From Pithys albifrons albifrons (taxonomy: Eukaryota > Chordata > Aves > Passeriformes > Thamnophilidae), in contig NC_092463.1 in assembly GCF_047495875.1 (NCBI RefSeq), forward strand, positions 15,992,724 through 16,056,723: DNA of 64,000 nucleotides, read 5' to 3'. Every line of letters begins with the position of its first letter. The stretch's first letter is position 1. A program made the position numbers and the translations under genes. Below, piece by piece: positions 22,101 to 36,100 of this stretch. Below the pieces are notes generated by a model. That model had not been told where the DNA came from, searched no databases, and saw only the letters and a program-made list of their open reading frames with translations.

Positions 22101-25100
22101 GCATGCTCTATGACTTTCTCAAATGATGCTCTGCTCCTCAGGTTTACATTCCCAGGGGCTGAACCTTGAAAAATCAGCTCTGAAGAACATGTGACATATC
22201 TCGTCCAAGAAGTACAAGTCTCCCTGTCCTGGCTTTTTTAGCCTGTCTGTTGTCAGATCACCTCAAAGGTGCTGAATCCACTAACACTGTTAGTATTGCA
22301 GGCTGGCAGCAAGATGAGACTAGCAATGTGCTTTGTGCAATGTGCATACCACATATGCATAGGTTCCCATGCTGGTGATGATACGTAGCCCTTTTTATCC
22401 CCTTTCCCCCAGTATTTCAGTTCTTTAATGTATCTATTTACTTCCAGAGAAAAAGTGAGAGGTAGAGAAATATTGCTCTTTGTGGGGAAACTGAAGCATG
22501 GCATTATGTGACATTTTCCCGGTCTCTCCATAGCTTGCTGGTAGAGCTGAGACAGAGTCTGGAGCTTCTTGTTGGTTGTTTGTACTCCTGCTGCCATTGG
22601 CAATACTGCTAGTCTGGGTGGCACTGCATTTGCCAGAGTGCTTTGGTGAGCATGGCAACTCGGCAGGGGTTTAGCTGACTTGGGGGTGTGCCATGCTCAA
22701 AGTTTGTTTGTTACTTACCTGCCTCATGTTCAGGGTTGATGGCAATCTCACCTCCTTGTCAGGGTTGCTGTGGTGGCTGGCAGCAGCCTGACTTGCTTCT
22801 GGTTCTGCCCCAGCACAAAAGCACTGTGTGAATTTCGGCCCCCTGCAGCAAGTCTTGGATGGCCAAGTTCCTAGAAAAGGCCATTCCTCCCACAGTGACA
22901 GAGCAGGGCTCCAGGCCAGTACAGATCCCTTTGGGAGATTTTCTTTTTCTTCTGGCAGCTGCCCAATGACACTGATGCTTTTGTCCCTGTTCCTGTTTCC
23001 TCCCTGTGGCTCCATCTGGCTTCATGAAACCTGTTCACCTGCTGTCTAAAGTGACCTTTCTCATGGATGATGTGTGGCTCCACCTCTTTGTTTTTTTCTA
23101 CAAGATGCTGCCCTTCATCTGGAGTGGGAAAGCTCACTCATCAGCTCCTGGATGAAGAGAGCAGAAAGCTGAGCCACTATTGTGTCTTTTACTTGCAGAA
23201 TGATTGTCAGCTGTGATGGCTTCCAGTTACCAAATGGCTTTCTTATGACTAGAAGAGTCTTTGCAAATTTACCAAGCCTGCTTCTGGATTTGGGGCTAAG
23301 CAGGGACAAGCGTAGGCTGGGTGGATCCCCAAGTGCCAAGGCTCTGCAAGGGGCTGTACAGCTCTGCCTTTGCTGGCAGGACCATCTCCTTCTCTCACCA
23401 TAAACACCGAGGTAACCCTCTAGTAGCTCTGGCATCATCACCCAGCCATTGCTGAGCAGAAAAGTTGGTGCCAGGAACAGTACCACCTGGAAACAGCCCA
23501 CACACAATGGGCACCACTGGAGCCTCCCTGGGACCTGGCCTGGAGTATCAATCAGATCCAGGTCAACATTTTGTAAACATGGCTCAAAAATAGGCTTCGG
23601 TCACCATGTTTGTGTATCACATGGCCTGGATTGCACTTGGCCTCCCTCCAGGTTCCCACTTGATATCCATGAGAGATTCCAACAGGGAAGGTATCCAGGC
23701 TGTGTAGTGGCTGCTGACACTACTCATTTGACAAAAGAGATTTTTTCCTACCCTGTTCAAATGAGTGGGATATATTTTATATTTTTGATCATCAATAACT
23801 GGAGAAACACTCCCATCTTCAGCTGTTGTATGTGAGTCTGAGCCCTAAAACATTCTTGGAAGAAGACAGAATTCAGCACCACAAAGTATTTGATTTTTAG
23901 GTGGTGTGAGTTGACCTAAATACCACCCTATAAACCATGAATAACATGCTTAGTAACATGTTTTTTGTGGTGTTATGTTCCCATAGCATGGCTTCAAGGT
24001 CATGCTGGCTTCTGATAGGATGACAATTCTTTATCAAGTTCTAGTTTGTAGATGAGTCTTGTGTTCCTGCTTACCCTGAGCTCCCCAACAAGTTCCAAAT
24101 AATCTGTAGAAGGACAGAAGGGAAATGGACCACAAAGCAGATAGAGGTGCCTCCTACCATCTGTCACATATACCTAATGGTCCTCTCTTGGCATGGTAGG
24201 AAACAAATTCTACTGGTGTACAGATTTTTTCTGTGGGATATATATTATTTTTATGGAGCTCAGAGGAAGTGACTATACATTAAAAAAATCCACAAAGGAC
24301 CAGGACTTCTGCATAATAACCTAATCTCATTTCTGGGGAGAAGATCTAGTAGTGGGAATCCAGTCAAGGTGACTAGTTAGGAGCACTTGTATCTTGTATC
24401 TCAGCTCTCAGCTTGCTCCCTTGTACTACATCTGGACATCATCTCAAATGTGAAGAATTCCAAAAATAAAAATTGGGATTGCTTTGTAATTGCCAGTTTT
24501 CAAATGTGGGAGTTTCACATATTCAGGTGCAACTGCAGATTTCCCTGCAACTTCGAAGAGGCTTGAAACAGACCTGAGAAAAAAACGCACTGTGCCTTCT
24601 TTCCCACCCCTACCTGAACAGGAACTGCTGCTTAATCTGCTGAGTCCAAAGCATGAACTAGATTGAGGTGCAAGAAAATTATGTAAAGTACCTGTGCTCG
24701 TAAAAGTCTGTTGAAAGGAAACAACCCTGTTCTACTCAGAGGATGTGAAAGGTAAGGAAACAAGGCAGCTGAAGTGATTTCCTGTCACACGGTTTTGGGA
24801 CTTCACACCTCTGTTGCTGTGGGCTTTAAACTTCTAATTCCAGGGAATCTAATTTCTGGAAAACATAGTGATAAGGACAGAAAGGAAGAAAACTCTTCAC
24901 CAAGTAAGGTGCTGCACCACCAGTAGAGAATGAATTTAGTGGGACTCTGTATTCCCACAAGGAAATCAACCCAGTGTGAGACTTCACACCAATGAGTGAA
25001 ATGGTTTTTTAAAAAAAGCTGTTTGGTTTGGGGTTTGCCTTGGGTTTTCTAGGATTTTTTCTGTTTTTGTGGCTTGAGTTTTTTTAAAGTCTGCATGGGG

Positions 25101-28100
25101 ATTTCTGTGTCCTTTAAACAGGCTACTCCTTCAAAGAGACTTGACCTCACAGTGGAAACAAGCCAGTGACTTTTCATGGCTCAAAGTCTAAATGTTGCCA
25201 AGAGATAAACTATTTATAGGCTTAACACCTGACTAGGTGTTAAATAGCTCTGCCTCATAAATCTTTTGGTGCAAATTTATCACTCCAGATTGAGACTGGA
25301 CTGAAAACTCAAAGACCTGGACCTGGAATGCTAGAAAGGATTCGGATAGGATTTAAGATGCCTTTATGAAAATGCATTTAATGCATCTTCTCTAAGGTAT
25401 GTGTAACTCAGCAGGATCAGTCTTTCGTAATGATAGACAGGTCCTTCATGTGTATGCAAACAACACAACAGGGAATTTACTTGAAAGAAAATCACCTAAG
25501 TGTTTAAATATGGCATTAAGATACAGATGTAGATACAGTTTATCTACACCCAACAAGTCTTCTGCAAGCTGGATCTATGTTTAATAGCCTCCACCTGAGG
25601 GTAGCCCCCCTCATTCTAACACAAATATTGCCTAGACCACAGTATATTTTTTTATAAAAGCAAGAGAAAAAAGTATCAAAGCCTGTTGGACTGATTTGCT
25701 TGTTTGGAGAAGCTGACAGAGCATAGTTGACCTTAGGCTTGTGTGGGAGGAGGTAGGTCAGAGAGCAGGACTGTATTCATTTTATAATGTAATAAAAGTT
25801 TTAACATATTACAACCCTTGTGGTTGTCTTGCATAGGGCTACAGGGGTCACTAACAATTTGCTAAGAACTATTGAGCTATAAAACAGTCTGGAGCCTCTT
25901 CTACTGCAACTCTAATCCTCTAATAAAGAAGTGGAGAACACCAGACTGTCAGTCACAAAAGGGCAGAAGCAAAAGTTCTGAGCTGTCTGCCATGCACGTT
26001 GCTCCCATGTGAGCATGAGCTGTGGAGCCATTTCAGGACAAGATCCACAGTCACTTGGAGGCAGGGAATCCAACCATAGGCAAACCCCAAATACTGGGAG
26101 CTGAGTATGTGCCTTTCACCTGAGAAAAGTGCTAAGCAAGGCTGCAATTTGTCCAGGCAGGTTTCTTCAAGTTGGCTCCACCTGAGTGTTATATGGTTGT
26201 GTGAAGCCAGGAGCAAAACAGAGCTAACAGCCAGTGATGGAAATGGGGGTCGGGAGGCTTAGTATGCTTACAGTCACTTTCAGTCCAGTCTGTGCTTGCA
26301 GTGATAATGTAGCAGAGCCATCCAAACATCACAGCCTTCTTCCACAGGCTTGACGCTGTCTGTGGTACAGGGCATGCTTTAGACCCCATTTTCAATAGCA
26401 AGCTCAGCAAGGCAGAAGTGGACCATATACTTTGTGAATCCTTTCAGCAGCTTCATGTCATCTTGGCTTTACCCAATTTCCAAGCAGACAACCCCACCTA
26501 CTAATTGAGGTGATGCTGCTAAGCTGCAGTATGCAGTCCTGACTTACTTTCTTCCTAAGCACTGGTAAGTTGAAGAATTTTCTTGGTATCAGCTGGATAA
26601 ATTTGGGCTTCTAGTTCCCAGCCATAGGGCTATGCAAATCCCAAGGTCAAACTGGCCTGCTGCTATTACAGAAGGGTCCTTCATTCTCTACCTACCATTT
26701 GACAGTGCTAACCAAGCACACAGGCTCAGCCCCAGTGGGTCTGACACTCTCTGCTGTTCCTGCCATCAGCTTCTACCTGCACTCCAGCACACCTCTGCAC
26801 AGCTGATTACTGGTGACTGACTGTGTGTACTGGACCCAGCTCAGGAGCAAAGGGAGGCAGTGTCAGTTGCTGTAATTACAGTAAAAGAAACAGCAAGTGC
26901 CTTAGAGTAACACTGTCCGGCAATTTGTCCCTGGCTTTCAGCAGTAAATCTTCATATACTTTGTATTTAGCAACTTTCCTCACTAGCTTTTGCTGCCTGC
27001 AAAGAAAACATGACTATTTTAGAAGAGTTAGTTCAAAAAGTAAGATTTAAGTATGTGGTTAAAGGGATCTTCTGGTGTCAAAGGAGCTTTTAATTGTGTT
27101 ATGCTTCATGAGAAGGATTGCCATAATGTTGGAGGAGTATATAAAACAACTATCCTTTGAGAGGGAAATCCAGCAGTTCTGACAGTTCAGCCTCCCAGTG
27201 GTCTTCTTAAATAATAGGAATGCTAATAATCATAATACTTAATAATAGCAAGTATAAATCTCCCATGGTACTAGACATTAATGAGATCTACTCCCAAATA
27301 CTTATTGCGGTGTTTCTGAAAGGCAGACTCGACCACACAGGTGCAGTAGGGAGAGCTGAGCAGAGTAGGAGAACTGAGAGCCTGTCTGGGACAATGGGAA
27401 CTTGGCTGGCTCACCGCTAGTGAGAAAGTATCCCAGAGTGGATACCAGTGCTTTCTATAAATAAAGCAAGGGCATAACATCAGGGAGAACAAAGAGCCAG
27501 TTAAGCTAAAGGACAGAGTTGGCAGCAAAATAAATAAAGGGCCATGAGTCAATTAGAAGACAGCTTATAATCAGTGGAAAAAGGTCTTGAACAATATATT
27601 ACTGCATATAAGGGGAGCTGGAGCTACAGCCCTGTGTGACACCATCCCTTTGCATACTGTCATTGCAAGTTACAGCCTCTTGAAAGCCTTGCAATGCTGG
27701 AGACACCTACATCACTTAGCACTCTGCCATAGGCATTGAGAGACTCATGGAAGCTGCAGGTTCTGCATCACCACATGCCCAGCACTGCTCAGGCTGAGCA
27801 GCTTCATTGTTTGCCCATCTCTGAGCCACATCAAAAGTGGCTGATCTCCAACAGATATCCTGGGGGTTAAACCTGGACATCTCACCATGGTCAAGAGGAA
27901 CAGTGTCTTAATCATGTCTAGAGAAGGGGAGGCAGTGCTCCATCATCCACATTTTTTACACAGATGCTTTATTGAGAAACAGACTAGATAACAGAGATTA
28001 ATCCCCATTGACTTCAGAAAGAACCTGAGCTCTCAGATTTAAAGTCCCCTTTGACTTTAAATCAGCATTCATCTTGTCCGGCTAAGCAGTTCTTGCAGCC

Positions 28101-30076
28101 TCTTAGTGTGTTTAGCTCAGATTACCTTGCTCCTTTTTGATGGGTCTCATTATATCCCAAATGAGGATTGTACATAATGTTTACTAACAACAGCAGGGGA
28201 CAAGACCTAAAGTTGCAATGAGTCCCTTTTAGTACCTTGATCCTATTACCAATACTGTACTATTGTGCTAATTTATTTTACTAACAGGATAGAAGGAACA
28301 ATGGAGAAGCACAAGGTCAGATGAGGCTGCGTGCAGACAAAGGCAGCCCTGGGTCTGATATTGTGGTGGGGGAGCTTAGCCCTTACCTGGCTCTTCATTT
28401 TTCAACTCTGCTACCAGTTTATTTTTCTATCCCTCTGTCATTTCATTTGACTCTACTTCTGCTTGGTAGTTTGTGCTGCGTCATTTCCTCTTCCTGCCAT
28501 TAGTCTTAGAAAATGCATGAAAATTAAAAATCTTATTCTCATTCTGGCACAAAAGAAACTAAATGCTTCAATTAACAGGTGGATGAGACACCCCACACAG
28601 GGACTTGGCAAACTGCAAGATTAGCCACTGTCCTGGATAGATTTATTAGCTTCCAGCACATCAAGTCCCAAAATACTGAAGTGTTCACTCTGGGAATGGA
28701 GCATCATGGAGGGGGAGTTGTGCATACAGTAGACATTCATGTAATAGCTGACCCCAGTGTCATTGGACAAACCCAAAGGGTTTTACAGCATGAGCAAAGA
28801 CCTAGGCTGCAGCATGTGCAGGCTGCAGCACTGACTTACGTCATAGTAAATTATGACAGTCACTCCTGTCACTGCATGAGGGATGTCCCCCTGAGAGACA
28901 GTGAGCACACTAGTCTCCCTGGAAGACTAGAATTTGCAGCAATTCCCCTGCTTCAACAGGCTGTGCCTGTTCCTTAAATTTCTTACTGATTGCAGCATGT
29001 GCGAATGGGCAAACACTACTCATGAATAGCCAGAAGAGAGTCACAAAGGGATGAACCAGGACTAAGCCCTGATGCTAGGGCTCTCCTCTCTAAGCACAGA
29101 GGAGAAGGATGCTTAAGTCTTGATATGCTTGGTGGTCAGCTCTGCTCTCTGCTGGGACACAGCTTTTATCCTCACTTTAATTTCTTGCTTCTTGGCCATG
29201 AGCTCTGCTGTGACTTTGACCTCTCTTTAGAAGCAGAGTCTTCTGGAGGATATTTGCACTTCTTTCCAGCGTCTTGCTGGGAGCTTACCAAGAAAACTGG
29301 CTTTGCAAGCCAGTAAGGGCACACAGCAAATCCCCTTGTGATTGAATAAAGCCAATTCAGGGTAAAATCTCTTTGTCCTAAATGTGGCCAAAATGTTAAG
29401 TTTCAACCCCTCACCCTCATAGTACAGTCATATCCTTTATGTGGTGATCCCAAAGCTGAACAGGATAGAGATGGTTTTAAGAAGTCTCTGTTTTGTTGAA
29501 GTAAGTCATGAGACTTCCTCTGAGCATCCAGGGAGAGACCATGGCTCAAGGTTCTATCCTACCACTGCCCTCCAGAAGTGTGAAGTGTAAAGCCACTTTT
29601 TGATCAGGGCGCAGTGAAGATGTAGCAGAGGGGAAGGTGGTAGGATGGGCTGGGCTGGGTTGTACTCACACTATTACAACCAGTGAGGCTGCTAGGACAG
29701 CCACTGCCAGGTGGGTCTGAGCAGTCCTTGGAGTCTCATACCTTCATGGCTAGGTCAAGTTGGGAAATGCCCAGACTGCATCCTACAGTGCTGGTTTTAT
29801 GCTGGTTTTGGTGCATATTGATTTAAATTCATAAGGAGTTGTCCACACTGGCTGGTGTGGGAAAAATTTGCTAGAGAAGGGCCTAACCTCCAGAAAGATC
29901 TAACTTAGCATGGGATTTTTAACTGAGTAGAGCACATCCTGGACTTCTAGGGCATCTAGACATTTCAAAGAGATGCCAAAATTAGATGATGAAGCAACTC
30001 TGAAGCTGATGAACAAAAATAAACATCCTAAGAGATTAGTGTAGCCCCACCAAGCTCTGCTGTGCCCAAGCAGGTA
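19113..30076. other. Intergenic, no recognised exon
   Basis: An 11 kb stretch with no exon, RNA gene or repeat family that I can name. Several overlapping open frames at 22253-23507 lie on both strands, resemble nothing known and lack supporting splice signals. The longest uninterrupted frame is 132 codons at 28579-28977 (+) and is unrecognised. A perfect 11-bp inverted repeat at 28036-28063 is listed separately. Confidence 0.5.
28036..28063. repeat. Perfect 11-bp inverted repeat with a 6-base loop
   Basis: The arm gatttaaagtc at 28036-28046 is followed by a 6-base spacer and then its exact reverse complement at 28053-28063. A second small palindrome (ctgag-ct-ctcag, 28025-28036) directly precedes it. 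Both could form hairpins. No gene context explains them. Confidence 0.8.
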
Positions 30077-30230
30077 ACAGAATCACAGAAATATGCTGAG
30101 TTGGAAGGGACACACAGGGATCATTGAGTCCAACCCCTGTACCTGCACAAGGCCAACCCCTGGTATCACACCAGATGCCTGAGAGTGTTGTCCAAATGCT
30201 TCTTGAACTATACTGGGAAAGCACCATTTC
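30077..30230 (-). repeat. CR1 LINE 3' fragment
   Basis: The + strand reads 'agaatcacagaaatatgctg', 'agttggaagggacacacagg' and 'attgagtccaacccctg', then 'tgcctgagagtgttgtccaaatgcttcttgaac'. This is a CR1 3' end in reverse. It shares the ATATGCTGAGTTGGAAGG terminus with the copies at 32.9 kb and 56.6 kb, which points to one subfamily. Confidence 0.92.
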
Positions 30231-32870
30231 TGGATCGACTGGAAGTTGATAATTTTTGCAGCCATGGCCCTCCAGCTCAGGGGTCCGAGACACCCTTGGT
30301 CCATCTTCTGTGGACAGAGGCAAAGAAAGTGTTAAAAACCTCTACCTTTCCTCTGTTCCTGTATGTGAGGTGATCATCCTCATCCTGTAATGGGACAATG
30401 ATGTTTCTACACTGCCTATTGCCATTAATCTCTCTATTTCATGATTCACAGGGGTGTAAAATGATGAGACTGTGGAGCTACTGCTCATTGCCCACAGTTA
30501 CACAGGGTGAATTGGAGCACAGGGCTTGGGCAGGTTCTGAGGTATGTCCTGCTTTCTGCATGGAGGAGGGAATACCTGAGCTAGGACTAAATATGTCATA
30601 AACCAAACTGGAATTGTCCATAGTTACAGCTACTACTGTTGAAGACTTGGAAGTAAGATTTATTTTCTTAACAAAGTATGTTTTTCTATTTTGGTTGCAT
30701 TGCTGATTTGTTGTCTATTTCTTATAATGAATAACTGCTCTGGGTTGCTGTATGTACCAAAAACAAAAAAGCAAAACATATTTTCACATAGAATTTCCTT
30801 TGAAGGTCCCCCTATAAAAATGTGGCTCAACAAAATTTCAACAGACATTTTGAATCTTCTGTATACTTGGCTTCCTGCACTCATGACACTGCCTCACCTG
30901 GGCTGTCAATATGCCATAAGAAGGTAATTTTCCTGAAGGGCAGATTGACATGCACTCACTTCTCTAGGGGCCCAAACTTGAACGCAAATGGCAACAGAGA
31001 AATAGCTGGAAACAACTGGGGTGAGCTTAGCTGACACGCACTGTGCACTGAGAGGGCAGTGGGTTATTTAATCAGTAAAAATTTGCTTTGATTTAATGAA
31101 AAATTGCTGTTCCCTGAGATTCTCTGGCATACACAAGAATAAGCAAGGATATTTTTCCAACCTTGTGGATGATGGGGACATGAGTAACACCTTCATCCTC
31201 TTTCTCCATGGGAAAATATACAAGTCAACCAAAACATCACAAAAACCATTAATTTCTTACTCTGTGTTCAGTTGCCTGTACATGGTAAAATGACCTTTGG
31301 CTTCAGCAGGCATTTTGTCCTCAGCAAACAGTTCATAGCTGACTTTCCCTATGTAAAGCTGTTCAAGAAGAATGTTACCCAAGGATATGCAGGAAAAGCA
31401 ATGTCATACAGGGCTGCCAATCTTTCTGGTCTCATAGTCACAATATGTGAGTAAGGAGACCAAAAGCTCATCTCCCAGAGAAGGTTGAAGGTGACTAATT
31501 CTCCTTCCCTTTGCTGAGGACCAGCAGAAGGGACTATCCATATTTTAGTACTGATGATGCTGTCTATCACCCAGGCCACGACGGGCACAATCACAAGTCG
31601 CATTTTTATCTTCTTTCCAGACTTGGACCATCTCTGCTAGCAGGTAACACCATCGTTGTTTGCATCAGCCAGGAAATTGCTCAATTGACATGTTTTTAAA
31701 AAATTAACATTACTTATTTGCCAGTAAATACTGATCAGGCAATGACTTTCATCATATTTCTTTTGATGAGATTTCTAGTTACAGATTTACTGTTGAGACA
31801 TAATTATTTAATTCTTTAGTCAAATCATAAGCTCCATGATGCTGATGTAAATTGAAAGGGAATTGGTTGCATTTGTTGGGGTTATAATCAGGTTACTCAG
31901 AAGAGATGAGGATAGGATGCATCTCCTTGTCTCTAGTAGATTTGTTCTTAGAATACAGAATACAGTGATGGTTTTAAAAGTTCTTTAAAAATTTATTAAT
32001 TGATGACAGGGGAAGTTTAATAATCTGGTTTTTTAAAGCTTGATTGGATTCAAGACACTTTACACTACTTGGAAAATTTTATTTTATGCAGCAAGGTCAT
32101 TCCAGTATTTTTTTGTTATTTCAACATTACTTTTAGGTTCAATATTAAGTTAAATGGAAATGTAGCAAGAAATCTAATGTATTTTTTTGGATATGGCTTT
32201 TTAAATAAATACTGCACTTCAAGTTTACAAAGAAATCAAGAATTTGCATCTGGAATCAGATCTTCTATGAGAAATACCAGCTTACAGTAATGAGATTTTT
32301 GTCCTAATAGGCCTGATAATAGCAGTGATATGTGGTGCACTGTCATGGCATACAATCACATAGCTCTGCCCAATAGTGAATGATAGCAAAGATGAGAAAG
32401 GGTAATGTTGAGACAAAGAAAAGAGTCTCTTTAATTGCTCTGGCATCAGCGGTTTCAGTGCCAGAGGGGTTTAGGTCTGAGTGTTTACAGAGGTGACTGT
32501 ACTTTGAGATGTCCTGTGTATAAAATGAATGGGTGTTTTTATAAACATATATATATCTGTGTAGGCAGGGCTCCTTATTGATGACAAAGTGGACCAAGTA
32601 CAGATTGAGGGAACATAAAAAAGACCTGTCTGACTTCCTGAGAAGTTGGTACAAAGATTATACTTTAGCACTGAACTTAGGGGCCAGGCAGCAAATACAT
32701 TGCATCATATTGCACAATTGAGAAAGGCATTCAGGAGGCAGACAGTTTCCAACAGCAAGATTCTATCCAAAAATTACCAAATTACAGTCTTCATATTGCA
32801 CTTTTCTTTAAGTTGAGCATCACTGTGTCACTCCAAAGTTTTGAAATTTTATAAATCTCTGAGCCTGGGT
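30231..32870. other. Intergenic, nothing recognised
   Basis: No exon, RNA gene or repeat that I can support. It becomes AT-rich from about 31.7 to 32.3 kb. Confidence 0.5.
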
Positions 32871-33100
32871 CACAGAATCACAGAATATGCTGAGTTGGAA
32901 GGCACACATGAGGATCGAGTCCAGCTCCTGGCCCTGCACAGGATCATCCCCAGGAGTCACAGCATGTGCCTGAGAGTATTGTCCAAATGCCTGTTCCAGT
33001 GTCTAACTAAGCTCTGGGTGAAGAACCTCTTTCTAAGATCCAACCTAACCTCCCCTGACACAACTTCAGGGCATTCCTTCGGGTCCTGTCTGGCAAGATT
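32871..33100 (-). repeat. CR1 LINE 3' fragment
   Basis: The + strand begins 'tcacagaatcacagaatatg', reads 'gctgagttggaaggcacac' and 'gatcgagtccagctcctgg', then 'gtgcctgagagtattgtcc', 'tctgggtgaagaacctcttt' and 'caacctaacctcccctg'. It is a reverse CR1 3' end of the same subfamily as those at 30.1 and 56.6 kb. Confidence 0.93.
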
Positions 33101-36100
33101 GACTGAATCAGTGTAATTCAGAGTGTGATGGTCTCTTGAATGTATCTTTTGATATGAATGGATGCTAAACAGTTCTTGAGGATTTTCTTCAGATGAAATT
33201 GTTGTCCTGCCACCTCTGCAGAGATTAATTCAATGGACACAAACTGTTGTAATACTGAAGAAAGCACCTGATCTCATAGGTTTCACAAAAGGGAAAATTA
33301 TATATAGGCCCAACTACAAATTTTCCACTGGGCACATAATAAGTCTGGCAATTATGGTACGAAAAATGAAGCTTCTGTTTCAGAATTACTGCTATACAAA
33401 ATGTCTTATGAGATCTTACACGATCTTATGCAATCTTATGCATTTGATTTGTTTATGGTTATAAATTTTGGAAGTCTAGAGTGTTTTATTACTGGGGGTG
33501 GAGGACTTTGAAGACAAATGCCAGAGAATAATCTTGAAAGATGCAAAATTAATGGCTGTTTCTGGCATGTTGCTGTTTCTTTTGAAGAGATACTCTATTG
33601 GAAAGAAATGCTGCCGACATGCAGGAAGGACTGTGCCTCTTGAACCCTTTCCACCATTTTGAGAAGGCTGATGGATAATTCAGCTAGAGGTAAGCACCTA
33701 GGCAAGTAGGTTTGTGCAGCAACTTTTAGATAAAGCAGGTCAATGCATGTATTTGCCTGAGCTCTGTGCTGTGTAAACAGATACCCCAGCAGTGGTCACA
33801 TTATAGTTGATGCATGGATTAAATGGACTCAATGTGTGAGCAGCAGCTGCACATACTCAGTTTCCCAGATCTGTCCTAGACTTTTCTGGGGCTGAGTCAA
33901 CCAGTTGTGCACATATGTGTTGTATTATGCATGGTGTTGTTCTGCCTTTTCATTTTTATTGACTGCATATTATTTGCTATAAATTCTGATTTTGCAATTT
34001 TACTGCCTTCTACAATCTTCCCTCCCCATGTTGCAAAACAGCTTTAAATTAAGTCAGTGCCTACTGACTTCTTCCGAGTTTGGTTTTATGTTCTGGGATG
34101 TCAACCTTAAATGTACAATGCTAAGTTTACAGATAGAGCTGCTTTACATGTACAGGAAAATTACTGCTCAATCATTCTTCCTTTTTGTCCTAAATTCTTT
34201 AGAAACACTGTTTTTTCTGAGAATCTCCAATCACCATGTTCCCCAGCAAGGGTTTTTCTTTTATATTCAAGGGTATGGTGGGATTTTTGAAGTCACTTTC
34301 CTGAATTCACCCAAACATTTCTTTGCTTTTTCTTCACTTATAACAAGTACCTCATTTGAGATTGCTGGGGACCCCCCCAGTTACTCATGTCAAGCTGGGA
34401 ATGCACTAAGAGCTTTTCCCATCACACAGTACTCTGTGCACTTGTCATGTGCATTTTGATGACTTCTACTGCAAAGGGAGGGAGCAGAGGCAGTGGGAAA
34501 GGGATATTTAACAGCCTCTGCCTGTATCAACACAATCCAACCTCATTTGTTTTAATTGTCCCAAACTGCAATTTGGAGCAATATAAATTTCAAGATGGAT
34601 GCAAATCTCCTGCCACTCTCAGCTGGGCAGAGGGGAACTGTGGAGAGCCACGTTCCTGGCCACAGCTGCAAACACTGCTCCCCCAGCAGCTCTAGCTGTG
34701 TCCAGGCAGAGATGGTAGGTCATGTGATCAGGCCTGCCCTGGCCAATGTTTCTTCTACATGCCACTATGCTGAGATTTGCCAAGTCCTGTTAACACCCTT
34801 ATCTGGGCAAATGTCCCTTCCTTGCCACGTGTAACTTCTTGAGGGAATTTTTGAGCCTGAAAGCTTCAAAATCAACTGAAAAAAATCCAATATAATAATT
34901 TCACAGGATAGCATCAAAATACAAATGCTACAAAGAGAATTGGAGGGTTAGTATTAATTTTGTCTTTTTAGACTTGCTTGGTGTTGTACTTTTTTCACAC
35001 AGTTTCTCGTCCTCTCTTTGCAGCTGTAGTGCATCTGTGCATATTTACTGCAGCATGTGCTGAAGTACACAAATTTTATTTCTTTTTTTTTAATCTTCCT
35101 CCAAATGGCAGTTGTCTCAGCAGTGTTTTGTTTCATTTTCACAGCAAAGCATGGTTTTCCTCTATGAAACAAGCAAAAGGTGCAGAGTGCCATATCTGGG
35201 TTATGCCATTCTAGGTATATGTAATTGCAGATTTATTTTTATGCAATTTCTTTTGGTTCTGTGCTAATATGCATGCTGAGCTGCTAACCCATGATGAATT
35301 TTTTCCTGAGGATGCTTAGCCAGTACAGAACTCTGACCTGTCCACCCAGGATAGTAGAAACATATACTTCCTACAATAAACTCTTTTTCTCTGCTTGCTC
35401 CAATTCAGCCTAACCACCTGCAAACCTATTTTTTCTTTCATTGATGCCCTGCTCAGACATAGTGGTGGACTCTGTTCATCAGGTCCTTTCCAGGTCTATT
35501 TGCAATTGTGGTTGTTAGTAAATTACCCTGAACTATATGGGAACAGCAGAGTCTTTTTTGCTCTCCTCCCAAGAGCTTGAAGTCTTAATCTTTGTTTCAC
35601 ATCAGACATAGGATATTGCTCTAGAGCTCAAAAAGGAAAAATGTTAATTTGTAATGAGAACTTCATGTGGCACCTCAGTGTGTGCCATTTGTTTATTTCA
35701 CCAATCTGAGGCAGTTTTAAAAATCTCTTGATTGAACATGCACATTTCTCCCTGAAGTGATTCTTGTGCTTGTACTTTGAAAACATTTCCACTAAAATAA
35801 TCAGAAATGTACTGATTTATAGTACCTAAAAATCTGCTTGTTCTGTACATAAATAAATACAAAAGTCTGAATTCCCTGCCCTCATTCATCAGTTTTCCAG
35901 CATACAGTGAAGAACATAAGGACAGATGGAAATTTTTTGGAAGTAGAGATTTAACTATATGAATGATTTCTTTATAGGAAGAAAGCTGGAGAAAGACCAT
36001 ATTTTCTGAAATATTTTCCCCAGCTGTTCTCTTGCCATGCTAATTTGTAATTGCAATGGGTATCTTAGGTAAACAACTTCACTGTCTTTACCTAAGGACA

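Noticed and set aside
22253..23507. Cluster of overlapping open frames on both strands
   Set aside because: They overlap in several frames with no conserved motif, typical of GC-richer non-coding DNA with few stops.
33408..33442. Tandem of the gatcttatgca unit
   Set aside because: Only three imperfect copies in AT-rich DNA. Recorded in the interval note but not given a function.
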